NCBI RefSeq assembly: GCF_005222205.1
Contig: NZ_CP032348.1
Coordinates: 186,001-250,000, forward strand
Origin: Azospirillum brasilense
GTDB lineage: Bacteria; Pseudomonadota; Alphaproteobacteria; Azospirillales; Azospirillaceae
Direction of reading: 5' to 3'
DNA: 64,000 nt
The notes beneath the pieces are model-generated. The model worked only from the letters and a program-made list of their open reading frames with translations, was not told the DNA's origin and ran no database searches. Made by a program: the position numbers and the translations under genes. Shown in pieces: positions 32,161 to 41,185 of the stretch (the stretch's first letter is position 1; each line of letters opens with the position of its first letter).

Positions 32161-34457
32161 TCCGGACCGCGCCTTTCGCCGCAGCTCGATCGGCGCGCGC
32201 TCGTCCCGTCGCGTCCGGTCCGCCTTGAATAGGTAGGTCCCGACGGTCACCTCCACCCCGATCGGCAGGGCTGAGGCGATGCGCTCGCGGGCCTGGCTGT
32301 CCTTCACGCCCCACCGGTCGCGCAAGGTGGCCAGCACGTCCATCAGGAGGCACCCGTCGGACGGCATGGCGTCCACGATGGCCTCCAGGTCGGCGGCGGC
32401 CCGCTCGTTGGCCTTCTCGGTCTGCCGGTCGTCCGCGTCGCGCCGGGCCGCCACCATGTCGAACTGGACGTGCACGCCCACCGTGTCCGCCGGGCCTTCG
32501 CCATCTTCGTCCAGCAGCGGGTCGTCGATGCCGCCCTCGGTGCCGTTCCGCAGGGACACGCTCTCCAACTGGAACCAGCGCGGTTCCCAGGACTTGGGCG
32601 CGTAGTTGCCCTTGGCGCCGTCCAGGCGCACGAGGCGCGCGGCCACCTCGGCCTCGATGTGGAGGGCTTCCGCCGTGTCCTCGGACATGGAGGACAGGGT
32701 GTAGGCCACGCGCACCGCGCCAATAAATGCTCCGGCTCCCCGAGCAGCATTCATGTCGCCGGCGCGGGCCTCGCTGTTGCCCGAGTGGTTCTTGACCGTG
32801 TGGTGCACGAGATCGACGGTGCAATCCGTAGCCTGGGCGATCTCCCGGAACACGCCGATGACCTTCTCGACCTCTTCGTTCGCGTTTTCCGCCACGCCGT
32901 CGTGGGTGGAGACGAACGGGTCGCAGGCCCAGAACACGATTCCGTTGTCGCGGATGAACGCCTCGATCTCGGCCACCATCTTGTGGCGCCGGATGGTGCC
33001 TTGGGCGTCTTTCCCCGCGACCACGAGCCGTTGGTCGGCGCCCGACGAATAGAACAGGTGCGGGCGCACGGCGTCGAAGTCGATGCCGTAGCGCATGCAG
33101 ACGCCGGCGATGCGGCGTTCCAGCTCGTCCAGCGGGTCCTCGTTGTTGTGGACCCAGGCGTTGCCCCGGACGTGGACCTTCTCGCCCGTCAGGTCGTCCC
33201 GGCCCGTGATGACGGCCAGCGCGGAGAGGATGGAGAAGGTGGACTTCGACACGCCGGGGGCGCCGATGCCGCCCGTCACCGCGCTGCGCAGGAACCGGGC
33301 GCCCAGCACCCAGCGCCGCCGCTCGATTCGGCTGGGGTCGAAGGCGCCGGGAAGCTGGCGGGGCACCGGGGCGTACCGCTTGACCGGCTCGTCTTCCTCC
33401 AGCACCTCGCCGAACTCCTCCGCCGCGACGGGGAAACCGTGCTCTTGCGCCACGTCCCGGATGTAGCCCCAGCCCACCTCGAAGGGCGGCTTCATGCGCT
33501 CCCAGTCGCTCATGACCTCGATGGGGTCGTTGCCCGCGATGGTCTCGTTGCCCTCCCAGCGCGCGGCCCATTCCTCCCACACCTCCATGGCACGGTCCGG
33601 ATCGTCGGCGCCGGCCGCCTTGATGGCGCAGCCCATGCGCAGGTAGTCGGTCCGGCTGGGGAACTGGGTGTTGTCGTTGGGGATGCGGGACACGGCGTCG
33701 GTCAGGGCATCGAGGCTCGGGGCCTTCAACTCGTCCTGCACGATGGCCTCGCGGTCCTTCACCTCGTCGCCTGATCCCTCCCAATGCAGGTCCGTGCAGC
33801 CGATGCAGTCGAGGAGGTCTTCCATGTCCTGCGCGAACGTGTCGAGCTGGGCATGGGTGATGGGCGTCAGGGCGTCCGCCCCGCGCTCCGCAGGATGCGT
33901 GTCCCAGGTGTAGGGCTTGCGCGTGACGGGGTGGATGCCCTCCACGACAAATTGTTGGCCGTGGCCCAGCAGCTCCACCAGATGATCGCGCCCGTCCGGC
34001 CCTTTGAACCGCAGCCGGCGGCGGACCATGGGAGACTGGCCTTCAGCCAGACGGTAGACCAGGAGCAGCTTGGGAGCGCGCCCGGTGCGCGCAGGCGCAG
34101 GGCCGAGGTGCCGATCGGCCAGCCCCTGGATGAAGTCGCGGATCTCCAGGTCCGTCACGTCGATGTCCACCGCCGGGAAGCGCGTGGCGCGGAGGCCCAG
34201 GTTGGCCTTGTGGCGCTCCCAGGCTGCCACGTCCTCGGCCGTCGTCTCGTGCTTCATCCAGTCGAAGCCATACCAGCCGTGGTGTCCGTGAAGGCCGGGG
34301 ACTTTCCCCCGGTCCTCGGGCGGAGCTTCGTGCGCTCCGACAGCGGGGCGCCCGGCGGCACGACGGAAATCAGGTCGCGGAAACCGGCGGCGAACCAAGC
34401 GCTATAGGTGGTCATGCGGGCGGGCATCTCCGATGTAGGCTCCTTAGCGCACTTCAT
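32158..34457 (-). CDS. phage primase-polymerase/helicase, about 765 aa, with frame break near the start
   Basis: An N-terminal bifunctional primase-polymerase region (WFAAGFRDLISVVPPGAPLSERTKL ... GWYGFDWMKH, then DIDVTDLEIRDFIQGLADRHLG) and a C-terminal RepA-type hexameric helicase with Walker A GAPGVSKST and DPFVSTHDGVAENANEEVEKVI. It would prime and unwind phage DNA. The first about 50 codons (start ATG 34457, AAGGGG upstream) are in one frame and the rest in the -1 frame. The switch could be a sequencing or natural indel in a C-run near 34316, or slippage at an in-phase GGGAAAG (34302-34308). Taken literally the gene is broken. Confidence 0.75.
34302..34308 (-). promoter_or_regulatory. 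in-phase GGGAAAG heptamer at the primase frame change
   Basis: On the minus strand G GGA AAG is in the X XXY YYZ phase of the N-terminal frame; a -1 slip enters exactly the frame of the remaining protein. The first frame otherwise stops at 34254. It is either a programmed site or chance at an indel. Confidence 0.35.
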
Positions 34458-34495
34458 GCTTGCAACCCCTTGGAAAAATTTGTCAACTTTTGTCC

Positions 34496-35338
34496 ATGAA
34501 GACTATCGTTTGCAGCTTTTTAGCTGTTTCCGTCGTTGCCGCGGTTATCGTGGTGGTTGCGGTTCTTTTCATACCCGCCAACGTTCCTGCATGGGAGCCT
34601 TCCTATTCAGCCACGGGAGATGCCGTAAAAGAAGTGGCTAAGGCGTTGTCCACGGCTCCAGATTACTTGGCGCAGCCAACAAAGTTTGCTCTCTACCATT
34701 GGCAAACACTTATCGCGGGCGTGCTCGCCTTTATCGCGGGACTTAGTGCGTTTGCCGCAGCGGCAGTTGGAGCAACGGCACTTCGTGATCAGACGAATGT
34801 AATGGCTAGAGCTACCACCGAGGCTGCTGAAACCCAAGCAAATGCCCTTGTCCGGCAGGCAGAAGAGGCGACGGCTTCTGTCAAGATGCAGATCGACGAT
34901 GAAGCACAACGCTATGCGCGTGAAGTATCTATACGACGGAGAGCGCTTTTTCGTGCGCTTTTGGCGAATGCGAACATTATTAAAAGGCATAACAAAGGCT
35001 GTGTTATTGCGCTTGATAGTGATGAAATATACGATTTTGAAGCGAGTAGGTTTCGTAACTATATTGTTCCTACAATTCCGCCAAGCTATCCAGTAAATTG
35101 GGAGGATTATTCCTTCTCTGAAGAGTCCGTTACTGAGAAATCGTTCGACGTGATACTTGAAATTGATACTGCAAAGCGAACGCTTGATGGGTACTTTTCG
35201 AGTGTTTCTAGCGATGCGAAAATCAGTAGAAGCTTTGGCGGCGCAATTAAAAAGGTATTCAATAGTATTGATGAAAAATGCGACGCGCTTATATCTGAAA
35301 TTTGTGAAAAAATGGATAAGAACCCGATTGGGAGTTAA
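34496..35338 (+). CDS. AT-rich membrane/coiled-coil moron, 280 aa
   Basis: Two membrane segments (SFLAVSVVAAVIVVVAVLFI near the N-terminus; LIAGVLAFIAGLSAFAAAAVGATAL about residues 72-98) are followed by a long charged helix (RDQTNVMARATTEAAETQANALVRQAEEATASVKMQIDDEAQRYAREVSIRRRALF) and a soluble C-terminal domain. The strand is opposite to the flanking primase and polymerase, and A+T is high. ATG 34496 begins the signal-like helix; the longer frame starts with TTG. The layout recalls membrane-anchored proteins of defence or exclusion modules, but I recognise no family. Confidence 0.6.
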   Translation: MKTIVCSFLAVSVVAAVIVVVAVLFIPANVPAWEPSYSATGDAVKEVAKALSTAPDYLAQPTKFALYHWQTLIAGVLAFIAGLSAFAAAAVGATALRDQTNVMARATTEAAETQANALVRQAEEATASVKMQIDDEAQRYAREVSIRRRALFRALLANANIIKRHNKGCVIALDSDEIYDFEASRFRNYIVPTIPPSYPVNWEDYSFSEESVTEKSFDVILEIDTAKRTLDGYFSSVSSDAKISRSFGGAIKKVFNSIDEKCDALISEICEKMDKNPIGS

Positions 35339-35376
35339 CTTTTTGGTGCGCGTAGTGTCGGATGATTGTGTAACAT

Positions 35377-37488
35377 TCATTTCCGGTACCTCTTGCCCCG
35401 CCAGCCAGCCGCAGCGACGGGCAGCCCCGCGGCCCAGGCCAGCAGGTTGCACATGATGGCCTCGAACTCCTGCACGGACCCGTGGCCCTCGGGCGGCTCG
35501 GTCACGACCTCGTCGTGGACGGTCAGGACGACGGGATACCCGGCGTCCTCCGCATGCCGCATGCCGTTGGTCATGACGTCGCGGGCGGTGGCCTGGACGG
35601 CGTTCTCGGTCCAGAGGCCGCCATAGCCCTTCTGCTTCGACCATTTCCGCGTCTTGCTGTCCTGGCCCCAGAAGGTCACCGCCTCCTTCATGGCGGGCTG
35701 TTCGACCAGGGCGCGGCGCCGCTCGGCGTCGTATTCGATGAGCGCGGCGCCAAAGCGCTCTTTGGCCTCGTCCTCGCTGGGGCAGGGGTGCCAAACCTCG
35801 TCCGTCCAGGGCATCTCGGTCCATTCGACCTTGGGCGACGCGTAGGCCAGCGGGCGCCCGGACGGCAGGACCATCCACAGGAAGCCGCCTTTCACGCGGA
35901 AGGCGATGCGGCCGCGCAGGCACCGGACCACGGCACCCGGGTTGCGCACGGCTTCCAGCGCCGCGGCCTCCAGGTCGCGCCACATCTGGACGACGGCAGG
36001 GTGCGCGTCGCGCCACGCGCGCTTGAGGCGGTCCGCCTCTTCGTCCGGCACCTTCACCCCGTAGTTGGCCGCCATGTTCTGGAAGGCCCCGACGCCGCCC
36101 TGGAAGCCCATGGACAGTTCCATGACCTTGCCGACTTGGCGCTTCTGGTCGTCCACCTCGGAAGGATCGAGCGAGAAGGAGCGGGCGTAGGCGAGGACGT
36201 AGAGGTCAAGCCCCTTGCGCTCCGCCTTGCCGTCGGGTGTGTAGCCCGTGACGGTGTCGTAATCGCGGAAAGCCTGGAGCTTCCAGGTCTCGCCGGCCAG
36301 CCACGCCGTCACCCGGCCCTCGATGTTCGAATAGTCGGCGGCCACGAGGTCGTGCCCCTCCGCCGCGATCAGGCAAGGGCGGAGCAGGGAGGCCACAATG
36401 GCGAGCGGGGCGCCCAGCATCATCGAGACCAGCGCCGCGTCCGCGCACTGGAGGATGAACTGGATGACGTCCTCCTTCGCGCTCGCCCGCGGGAAGTTCT
36501 GCGGCTGCACCAGCTTCCCGGCCCATCGGCCCGTGCCGGCGCCGTGATAGAGCAGCAGGCCGCGCACCCGCTCGTCGGCGCAGACGGCGTGCAGCATGGC
36601 GGACAGCTTGGCGGTCGAGGACTTGGCGGCTTCCTGCCGAATCTCCAAGGCGCGGCGCACGATGTCGGGGGTGTCCGGGTCGGCGAGCATGGAGCGCACG
36701 GCGGCCTTCGCCACGCTGTCCGCCTCGATCCCCTCGGCAGCCAGCCACGCGGTCAGGTTCTTTGCCCTCGTCGCGGCAGCCACCCATCCGGAGGTGGCTT
36801 CCTCCAACTCCCTGTTCAGCATGGCCTGGGCGTTCACCGTCAGCTCACGGGCGGCGTGCACCAGCCCGAGGTCCAGCTTGATTCCGCGGTCGTTGATGAG
36901 TTGGTCGTGCAAATAGACGGCGCGCTCGTCCGGGGAGAGGCGACGGAGCCGGAGGCCTAGGGCGCGCTCGCCCTCGACGTCCACCTTGCAGTAGGCAATC
37001 AGCCGCTCAACGTTGGCCGGATCGCTCCACCAGCGCAGGCCCGGATGGTCTTTCGTCGGCTTGCGCGGGCGGGCCATCTTCATCATCAGCCGGGCGCCCT
37101 CCATGTCCTTCTGGACCGGCACGCCCATGACGCGCAGGGCTTCCTCCAGGGAACGCGGGATCGCCATCGCGGCGGCCATCGCGGCGGTGCAGTGCCACTG
37201 CTCCAAGCGCGGCACGGGCCAGCCGTAGCGTGGGGCCAACAGGCGGGTGACGACCACGCGCTCGAACTGGGCGTTATGGGCGTGGATCTCCCAGCCCTCG
37301 GCGCACGCGCGCACCCAGGCTTCGGGGACCGGCTGGCCGGGCGTCCACACCTCCACCGGCTCCTCGTCCACGGCGAAGCAGGCGCACCAGACATCCGTCG
37401 TTGCGTCTTCGGCGTAGCGGTAGACGCCCGACTTGCGCAGGTCGACGGTGCTGCGCGTCTCAAAGTCGAGGTGGAGGATGTGGGTCAT
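35377..37488 (-). CDS. phage DNA polymerase, family A with 3'-5' exonuclease, 703 aa
   Basis: The N-terminus has a DnaQ-like exonuclease (HILHLDFETRSTVDLRKSGVYRYAED, with the HNAQFE motif and YCKVDVEGERALGLRL). The C-terminal half has polymerase motif A LVAADYSNIEGR, motif B-like GKVMELSMGFQGGVGAFQ, GGLWTENAVQATARDVM, and motif C VVLTVHDEVV. This is the phage pol I-like replicative enzyme. ATG 37488 has GGGGG before it and begins at the exonuclease; the upstream extension is spurious. It overlaps the preceding 75-aa gene by 4 bp. Confidence 0.92.
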   Translation of the reverse strand: MTHILHLDFETRSTVDLRKSGVYRYAEDATTDVWCACFAVDEEPVEVWTPGQPVPEAWVRACAEGWEIHAHNAQFERVVVTRLLAPRYGWPVPRLEQWHCTAAMAAAMAIPRSLEEALRVMGVPVQKDMEGARLMMKMARPRKPTKDHPGLRWWSDPANVERLIAYCKVDVEGERALGLRLRRLSPDERAVYLHDQLINDRGIKLDLGLVHAARELTVNAQAMLNRELEEATSGWVAAATRAKNLTAWLAAEGIEADSVAKAAVRSMLADPDTPDIVRRALEIRQEAAKSSTAKLSAMLHAVCADERVRGLLLYHGAGTGRWAGKLVQPQNFPRASAKEDVIQFILQCADAALVSMMLGAPLAIVASLLRPCLIAAEGHDLVAADYSNIEGRVTAWLAGETWKLQAFRDYDTVTGYTPDGKAERKGLDLYVLAYARSFSLDPSEVDDQKRQVGKVMELSMGFQGGVGAFQNMAANYGVKVPDEEADRLKRAWRDAHPAVVQMWRDLEAAALEAVRNPGAVVRCLRGRIAFRVKGGFLWMVLPSGRPLAYASPKVEWTEMPWTDEVWHPCPSEDEAKERFGAALIEYDAERRRALVEQPAMKEAVTFWGQDSKTRKWSKQKGYGGLWTENAVQATARDVMTNGMRHAEDAGYPVVLTVHDEVVTEPPEGHGSVQEFEAIMCNLLAWAAGLPVAAAGWRGKRYRK

Positions 37489-37712
37489 GCTGCCCCCGCA
37501 GAGGTCGGCACGAACACAAGCGTATCCGCGCCGCGCCGCGTGCGGATCTGGCGCAGGGCTCCGGCCTCGCAAAGCTGACGGCACTTCACGCGCATAGCGT
37601 CGGCGCGCCACAGATACCGGGGAACCTCGAAGCGCCCCTTCCGGCGAGCGATCGCCAGGATTTCGTCCTTGGGCAAGCGCCACGGCGCCATGTTGACGGG
37701 AGGTTTCCGCAT
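37485..37712 (-). CDS. small basic protein, 75 aa
   Basis: The product (KDEILAIARRKGRFEVPRYLWRADAMRVKCRQLCEAGALRQIRTRRGADTLVFVP) looks like a small winged-helix: two helices and a beta wing. It is translationally coupled to the polymerase (ATGA overlap) and has GGGAGGG before the ATG at 37712. Likely a DNA-binding accessory of phage replication; the specific role is unknown. Confidence 0.6.
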   Translation of the reverse strand: MRKPPVNMAPWRLPKDEILAIARRKGRFEVPRYLWRADAMRVKCRQLCEAGALRQIRTRRGADTLVFVPTSAGAA

Positions 37713-37716
37713 CGGA

Positions 37717-38277
37717 TCAGCCCTCCCGTGGCGAGGCGCCGACCGGCTCTTTGGGCGCCAGTTCGCGGAACCGGGCCAGGAACAGGGCCTTGGCCGCCTC
37801 GGGCGGCAGCGGGTCGATCCGCACGCCGAGCGGCGGATAGCGCAGCGCCCATGGAACCACGGAGGGCGCCATGAGCTGGTGCTTCTCATCGGCCAGCGCG
37901 CGCTCGTCCGCCACCTTGACCGTCTTGGGCATCTCCAGCGTCAGGCCGAAGCGGACGCAGACCGCGCGCATCACGGCGGCCTCGGCGTCCTTGTAGCCGG
38001 GCAGGAACGGCTTCACCGGGCGCGGCACGTCCACGAGGTAGGCCTCGCTGGCATCGTGCAGGAGGCCCCACAGCGCGAACTCCGGCGGCAGGGCGTCAGA
38101 GACGATCACGCTGTGCTGGGCGGCGCTGTAGAAGCTGAGGCAGTGGCCGGCATAGCGGCACTGGTGGGCCAGCGAGTGTGCGATGTCCTCGATGTAGACC
38201 TCGCTGGGGCGCGGGTCGAGCGGCCAGAACTGCCGGCCGGTCGCCGTCTGCATCCAGTCTCCACGGCGGGCGCTCAT
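37717..38277 (-). CDS. HD-domain nucleotidase, YfbR-like, 186 aa
   Basis: HD-type metal site spread through HCLSFYSAAQHSVIVSDAL and WGLLHDASEAYLVDVPRPVK; the fold is that of YfbR-like 5'-deoxynucleotidases, which dephosphorylate deoxynucleoside monophosphates. In a phage replication operon this would adjust nucleotide pools. It overlaps the upstream 47-aa gene (ATGA) and precedes the polymerase operon. Substrate is inferred from the family. Confidence 0.75.
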   Translation of the reverse strand: MSARRGDWMQTATGRQFWPLDPRPSEVYIEDIAHSLAHQCRYAGHCLSFYSAAQHSVIVSDALPPEFALWGLLHDASEAYLVDVPRPVKPFLPGYKDAEAAVMRAVCVRFGLTLEMPKTVKVADERALADEKHQLMAPSVVPWALRYPPLGVRIDPLPPEAAKALFLARFRELAPKEPVGASPREG

Positions 38278-38417
38278 AGATCGGCCTCCCGGAAGCAGAT
38301 CGCGACGTCACCGGCGACGTGCACTGTGAACTTGCCGGAGATGGTGGCGCGCTCGGCGTGGCGGCGAACCAGCCACAACCAGATGCAGGCGGGCAGAAGC
38401 CGCAGGATCGGGCGCAT
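38274..38417 (-). CDS. small hypothetical protein, 47 aa
   Basis: A short frame between two coupled genes: its ATG (38417) shares bases with the stop of the 82-aa gene and its stop overlaps the HD gene start. The N-terminus is hydrophobic (ILRLLPACIWLWLV) and the rest reads RRHAERATISGKFTVHVAGDVAICF. The tight overlaps at both ends are the main evidence that it is translated. Confidence 0.5.
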   Translation of the reverse strand: MRPILRLLPACIWLWLVRRHAERATISGKFTVHVAGDVAICFREADL

Positions 38418-38665
38418 CAGGCGGCACCCTGCGGAAAGCGCCGGCGGGGCATGCCGCGGAAGAGATCGGAGCGGACAACAAAGTAGCCGCCGGGCACACC
38501 GTCCAAGCCGATGCCACGCTCGACGGACGTCTTGACATCGTAGCCGACCTTCGCCCAGGCCGCCTTGATCTGGGTGGCGAGGCGGCGGGCCCCCTCTTCG
38601 GTCAGGGTGTCAAAGCGACGGAGCGGCGGCGAGGAGCAGAAAGGCGGGTGAGTGCGCTTGGACAC
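38417..38665 (-). CDS. small hypothetical protein, first gene of the replication operon, 82 aa
   Basis: Sequence MSKRTHPPFCSSPPLRRFDTLTEEGARRLATQIKAAWAKVGYDVKTSVERG... suggests a helix then beta strands (GGYFVVRSDLFRG), without known motif. It follows the operator sites at 38704-38750, so it is probably the first gene of the leftward early operon repressed by the CI-like protein. AGGAGG lies 9 nt before the start. Confidence 0.55.
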   Translation of the reverse strand: MSKRTHPPFCSSPPLRRFDTLTEEGARRLATQIKAAWAKVGYDVKTSVERGIGLDGVPGGYFVVRSDLFRGMPRRRFPQGAA

Positions 38666-38703
38666 GGCGTGCCTCCTTCGTTGGGTTCGAAGGAGACGTT
38701 ATG

Positions 38704-38750
38704 CCGTTTTGGATTTTTCAGTCCACAGGAACTCGATACCGTTTTGGTAT
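38704..38750. promoter_or_regulatory. CI-type operators before the leftward early operon
   Basis: CCGTTTTGG occurs at 38704-38712 and, within a dyad ATACCGTTTTGGTAT, at 38736-38750. The half-sites resemble the dyad CCAATACGGTATTGG at 39450-39464 on the other side of the repressor gene. They lie between the repressor stop and the leftward replication operon, so they should control that operon. Confidence 0.5.
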
Positions 38751-38755
38751 GTATG

Positions 38756-39436
38756 TTAGGGCTCTTGCAGGCCGACCACTGTGTGCATGGTGTCTAACTC
38801 CTCGTTCGACACCAGAAATTCGCGGTCTTCCGGCCGGTACTCACGAAGCACGACGCCTTCAGGCGTGCGCCGGACAAACTCCTTGATCAGGACAGTCTTG
38901 TTGCGCTTCACGACAACAACACCGGCGCCGGGCGCGGGTGGCTTGAACGGATTGACGTGCAGGAGCTGGGCGGGCCGGAACCGGGGCATCATTGATTCGC
39001 CCACAACGTACATAGCGTACGGATCACGAACCGCTTGGAGATAGACGGGCTTCGGAATCCAATCGATAGGCCCATCCTCCAGGAACATTTCCTGATCGAC
39101 GCCGCCGCGCGCTGCCGCCCGCACGGGCATGCTGCGGTAGGGATCGGGCGCGCCGAGTGGTACCGGTTGCATCGGGTCGCGGCGCGGCGACTGCCCAGGA
39201 TGCAGCGTGACCGTCTGGCGCCCAACCTCTGCCATTTGTCCCGAAGAACCGATTAGGCCGAGCAGAGCCGCGGGGTCGACGTTCATCACTCTTCCGAGCT
39301 TTATCGCCCAGTCGAGCGTCATCTTGCGGGTGCCGGCTTCCAGCTTGTTGATCTGCGGCTGCGAGGTTCCCGCCAGCTCGGCCAGCTTCTCTTGGCTCAG
39401 TCCAGCGGCCTGCCGCAATTCTCGCAAAGTGCTCAT
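38756..39436 (-). CDS. CI-like prophage repressor with S24 domain, 226 aa
   Basis: XRE HTH at residues 1-55 (LRELRQAAGLSQEKLAELAGTSQPQINKLEAGTRKMTLDWAIKLGRVM) and a LexA/CI peptidase domain with Ser148 (VVGESMMPRF) and Lys185 (TVLIKEF). The repressor would maintain lysogeny and lose function by self-cleavage on RecA activation. No clear Ala-Gly or Cys-Gly cleavage site is evident in the linker (residues 75-130), so cleavage is uncertain. The ATG at 39436 has no ribosome site and may be leaderless. It is divergent from the Cro-like gene. Confidence 0.88.
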   Translation of the reverse strand: MSTLRELRQAAGLSQEKLAELAGTSQPQINKLEAGTRKMTLDWAIKLGRVMNVDPAALLGLIGSSGQMAEVGRQTVTLHPGQSPRRDPMQPVPLGAPDPYRSMPVRAAARGGVDQEMFLEDGPIDWIPKPVYLQAVRDPYAMYVVGESMMPRFRPAQLLHVNPFKPPAPGAGVVVVKRNKTVLIKEFVRRTPEGVVLREYRPEDREFLVSNEELDTMHTVVGLQEP

Positions 39437-39449
39437 GCTGGGCAACATA

Positions 39450-39464
39450 CCAATACGGTATTGG
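39450..39464. promoter_or_regulatory. CI/Cro operator dyad
   Basis: CCAATACGGTATTGG is a perfect odd palindrome 14 bp upstream of the repressor start and within the divergent repressor/cro region (39437-39530). It is the best-formed copy of the site also seen at 38704-38750. Confidence 0.6.
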
Positions 39465-39530
39465 AAAGTCCAGACCGAATTCGACATACCACTTGCGCGC
39501 AAAATCCGATCTGGTGTATTCCAGTTTGGC

Positions 39531-39728
39531 ATGACGCTTGACGAATGGCTGACAAGCTCCGGCACCCCGGAGGAGGCTTTCGCGGCATCGATCCTGACCA
39601 GCCAAGCCGCGGTCAATCGCTACCGCAGAAAGCTGCGCACCCCACGCCCCGAGATCATGGCGCGCATCGTCGCCGCGACCAAGGGAAGCGTGACCCCCAA
39701 CGACTTTTACACCAACCCGGCCCGGTAA
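39531..39728 (+). CDS. Cro-like small HTH protein, 65 aa
   Basis: A 65-residue protein, MTLDEWLTSSGTPEEAFAASILTSQAAVNRYRRKLRTPRPEIMARIVAATKGSVTPNDFY, is one compact HTH domain, like lambda-type Cro proteins. It is divergent from the CI-like repressor across the operator. The ATG at 39531 has no ribosome site; a leaderless mRNA is plausible. It should favour the lytic pathway by repressing the repressor gene. Confidence 0.75.
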   Translation: MTLDEWLTSSGTPEEAFAASILTSQAAVNRYRRKLRTPRPEIMARIVAATKGSVTPNDFYTNPAR

Positions 39729-39749
39729 GCGGGCCGCGAAGGAACCCGC

Positions 39750-40277
39750 ATGTCCGTGATCTTCGCCATCGATCCGGGTCTGACCGGCGCCATCGCCAAG
39801 GCCCGCTATCTGGACGGCACGTTGCGCAGCATGACGATCTACGACCTGCCCGTGGTCGAGAAGGTCGTGGGCAAGGGCAGATCGGCCAAGGTGCGCCGGG
39901 AGGTGGATCTGGCCCGCCTACGCGATCTGCTGGATGGCCACACCTCCGAAGCCTGTGATGCCATCCTGGAAGAAGTCGGCGCGATGCCCGCCGATGGCGC
40001 CGTCGCGGCCTTCAAGTTCGGCGCGACATGGGGTGGCATTCGGGGCGTGCTGACCGCCATGCACATCCCGCTCACGCTGGTTCGTCCGGCGGAGTGGAAG
40101 CGCACTCTGCGCGTCCCCGCCGACAAGACCGCCGCCCGCGCCCGCGCTTCCGAGCTGCTGCCGGCCTACGCCTCCAACTGGCCCCTGAAGAAGCACGACG
40201 GCCGCGCCGAGGCCGCCCTCCTGGCCCTGTGGGGCGTGCGGCACCTCGATACCGACATGGCGGCGATGCTGTCGTGA
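39750..40277 (+). CDS. RuvC-like Holliday junction resolvase, 175 aa
   Basis: RNase H-fold nuclease with catalytic acids in IFAIDPGLTGAIA, AILEEVGAMPADG and KKHDGRAEAALLALWG, the order found in RuvC and its phage relatives. The TWGGIRGVLTAMHIPLTLVRPAEWK block is also typical. It would resolve branched DNA before packaging. First in the rightward early operon after cro. Confidence 0.85.
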   Translation: MSVIFAIDPGLTGAIAKARYLDGTLRSMTIYDLPVVEKVVGKGRSAKVRREVDLARLRDLLDGHTSEACDAILEEVGAMPADGAVAAFKFGATWGGIRGVLTAMHIPLTLVRPAEWKRTLRVPADKTAARARASELLPAYASNWPLKKHDGRAEAALLALWGVRHLDTDMAAMLS

Positions 40278-41185
40278 ACAAGGAACGCCTCGACAAACAG
40301 CGCCGTCAGGCGCGGGCGCTTGCCCGGATCGCCCAGGAGGAGCGCGAGCGGACGCTCGCCACCCTGGCGGAGACCGAGGACGGCAAGCGGCTGCTGGACC
40401 TCATGAGCGACCTGGGCGCGGAGCCCGTCGAGGCGTGGCCGGACCTCGTGGCGGGCAAGCCCTGGCTGCTCGCCGCCCCCTCGGACTTCCGCACCACGGC
40501 GGTGCGGCTCATCGATGACGCCTACTGCGCCCGGCTGAACGCCGCTGGCCTGGACCCGATGGACGAACCGCTCCCGTGGGAAGACGCGAGTCCCTTCCAG
40601 CAGATCCGCTGGACGCTCGCGGCGCCTCTGAAACCCACCCTGCAACCCGCAAAAGTGAGCCTGAAAATCATGCTGAACATGACCCTCACCGGCCCGGATG
40701 ACGTTCCGGTCCTCCGCGCCACCGTCGCCGCTCTGCACGGGGCGCTCTTCGGCACCACTGCCCTGACGTCCGCCATGGACGCCCAGGCCGCCGGCGAGGA
40801 CGAGCCGGCCAACAAGCGCAAGCGCCGCACGAAGGCCGAGATCGAAGCGGACAACGCCGCCGCGGAAGCCGCCAAGAACACCACCGGCCAGCCCGCCGCC
40901 GCGACGCCGGAGCCCGCCCCGGCGCCGACCGATGAAGACGACGTGCTGGCGATGCTGGACGACACCCCGGCGGAGCCCGAAGCGCCCAAGAACCCGTGGG
41001 ACGCCTGCTACTCCACCACCTACACCCAGGACCAGATCAACAAGGCGTTCCGCGACTGGGCGATCAAGGCCGGCTCCGCGGCGACGCGCGCCGTCCTCAA
41101 TCACCTGAAGGTCGGCAAGTCCAGCGAGATCAAGCCGGAGCAGTTCGGCGAGCTGATGGCCGTCCTGGCCGGCAAGCCGATCTGA
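40274..41185 (+). CDS. hypothetical phage recombination-operon protein, 303 aa
   Basis: Start is GTG at 40274, overlapping the resolvase stop (GTGA). Residues 1-180 are helical with a conserved-looking WPDLVAGKPWLLAAPSDFRTTAVRLIDDAYCARL. An Ala/Pro/Asp-rich linker with a KRKRRTKAEIE stretch follows (180-240). The C-terminal YTQDQINKAFRDWAIKAGSAATRAVLNHLKVGKSSEIKPEQFGELMAVL looks like a small helical protein- or DNA-binding domain. Position beside DUF2800 and DUF2815 genes suggests DNA metabolism. Not recognised. Confidence 0.6.
   Translation: MNKERLDKQRRQARALARIAQEERERTLATLAETEDGKRLLDLMSDLGAEPVEAWPDLVAGKPWLLAAPSDFRTTAVRLIDDAYCARLNAAGLDPMDEPLPWEDASPFQQIRWTLAAPLKPTLQPAKVSLKIMLNMTLTGPDDVPVLRATVAALHGALFGTTALTSAMDAQAAGEDEPANKRKRRTKAEIEADNAAAEAAKNTTGQPAAATPEPAPAPTDEDDVLAMLDDTPAEPEAPKNPWDACYSTTYTQDQINKAFRDWAIKAGSAATRAVLNHLKVGKSSEIKPEQFGELMAVLAGKPI

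Noticed and set aside
31859..33784. 641-codon minus frame over the primase gene
   Set aside because: A shifted reading of primase and IS630 remnant; Arg/Gly-rich with no domain.
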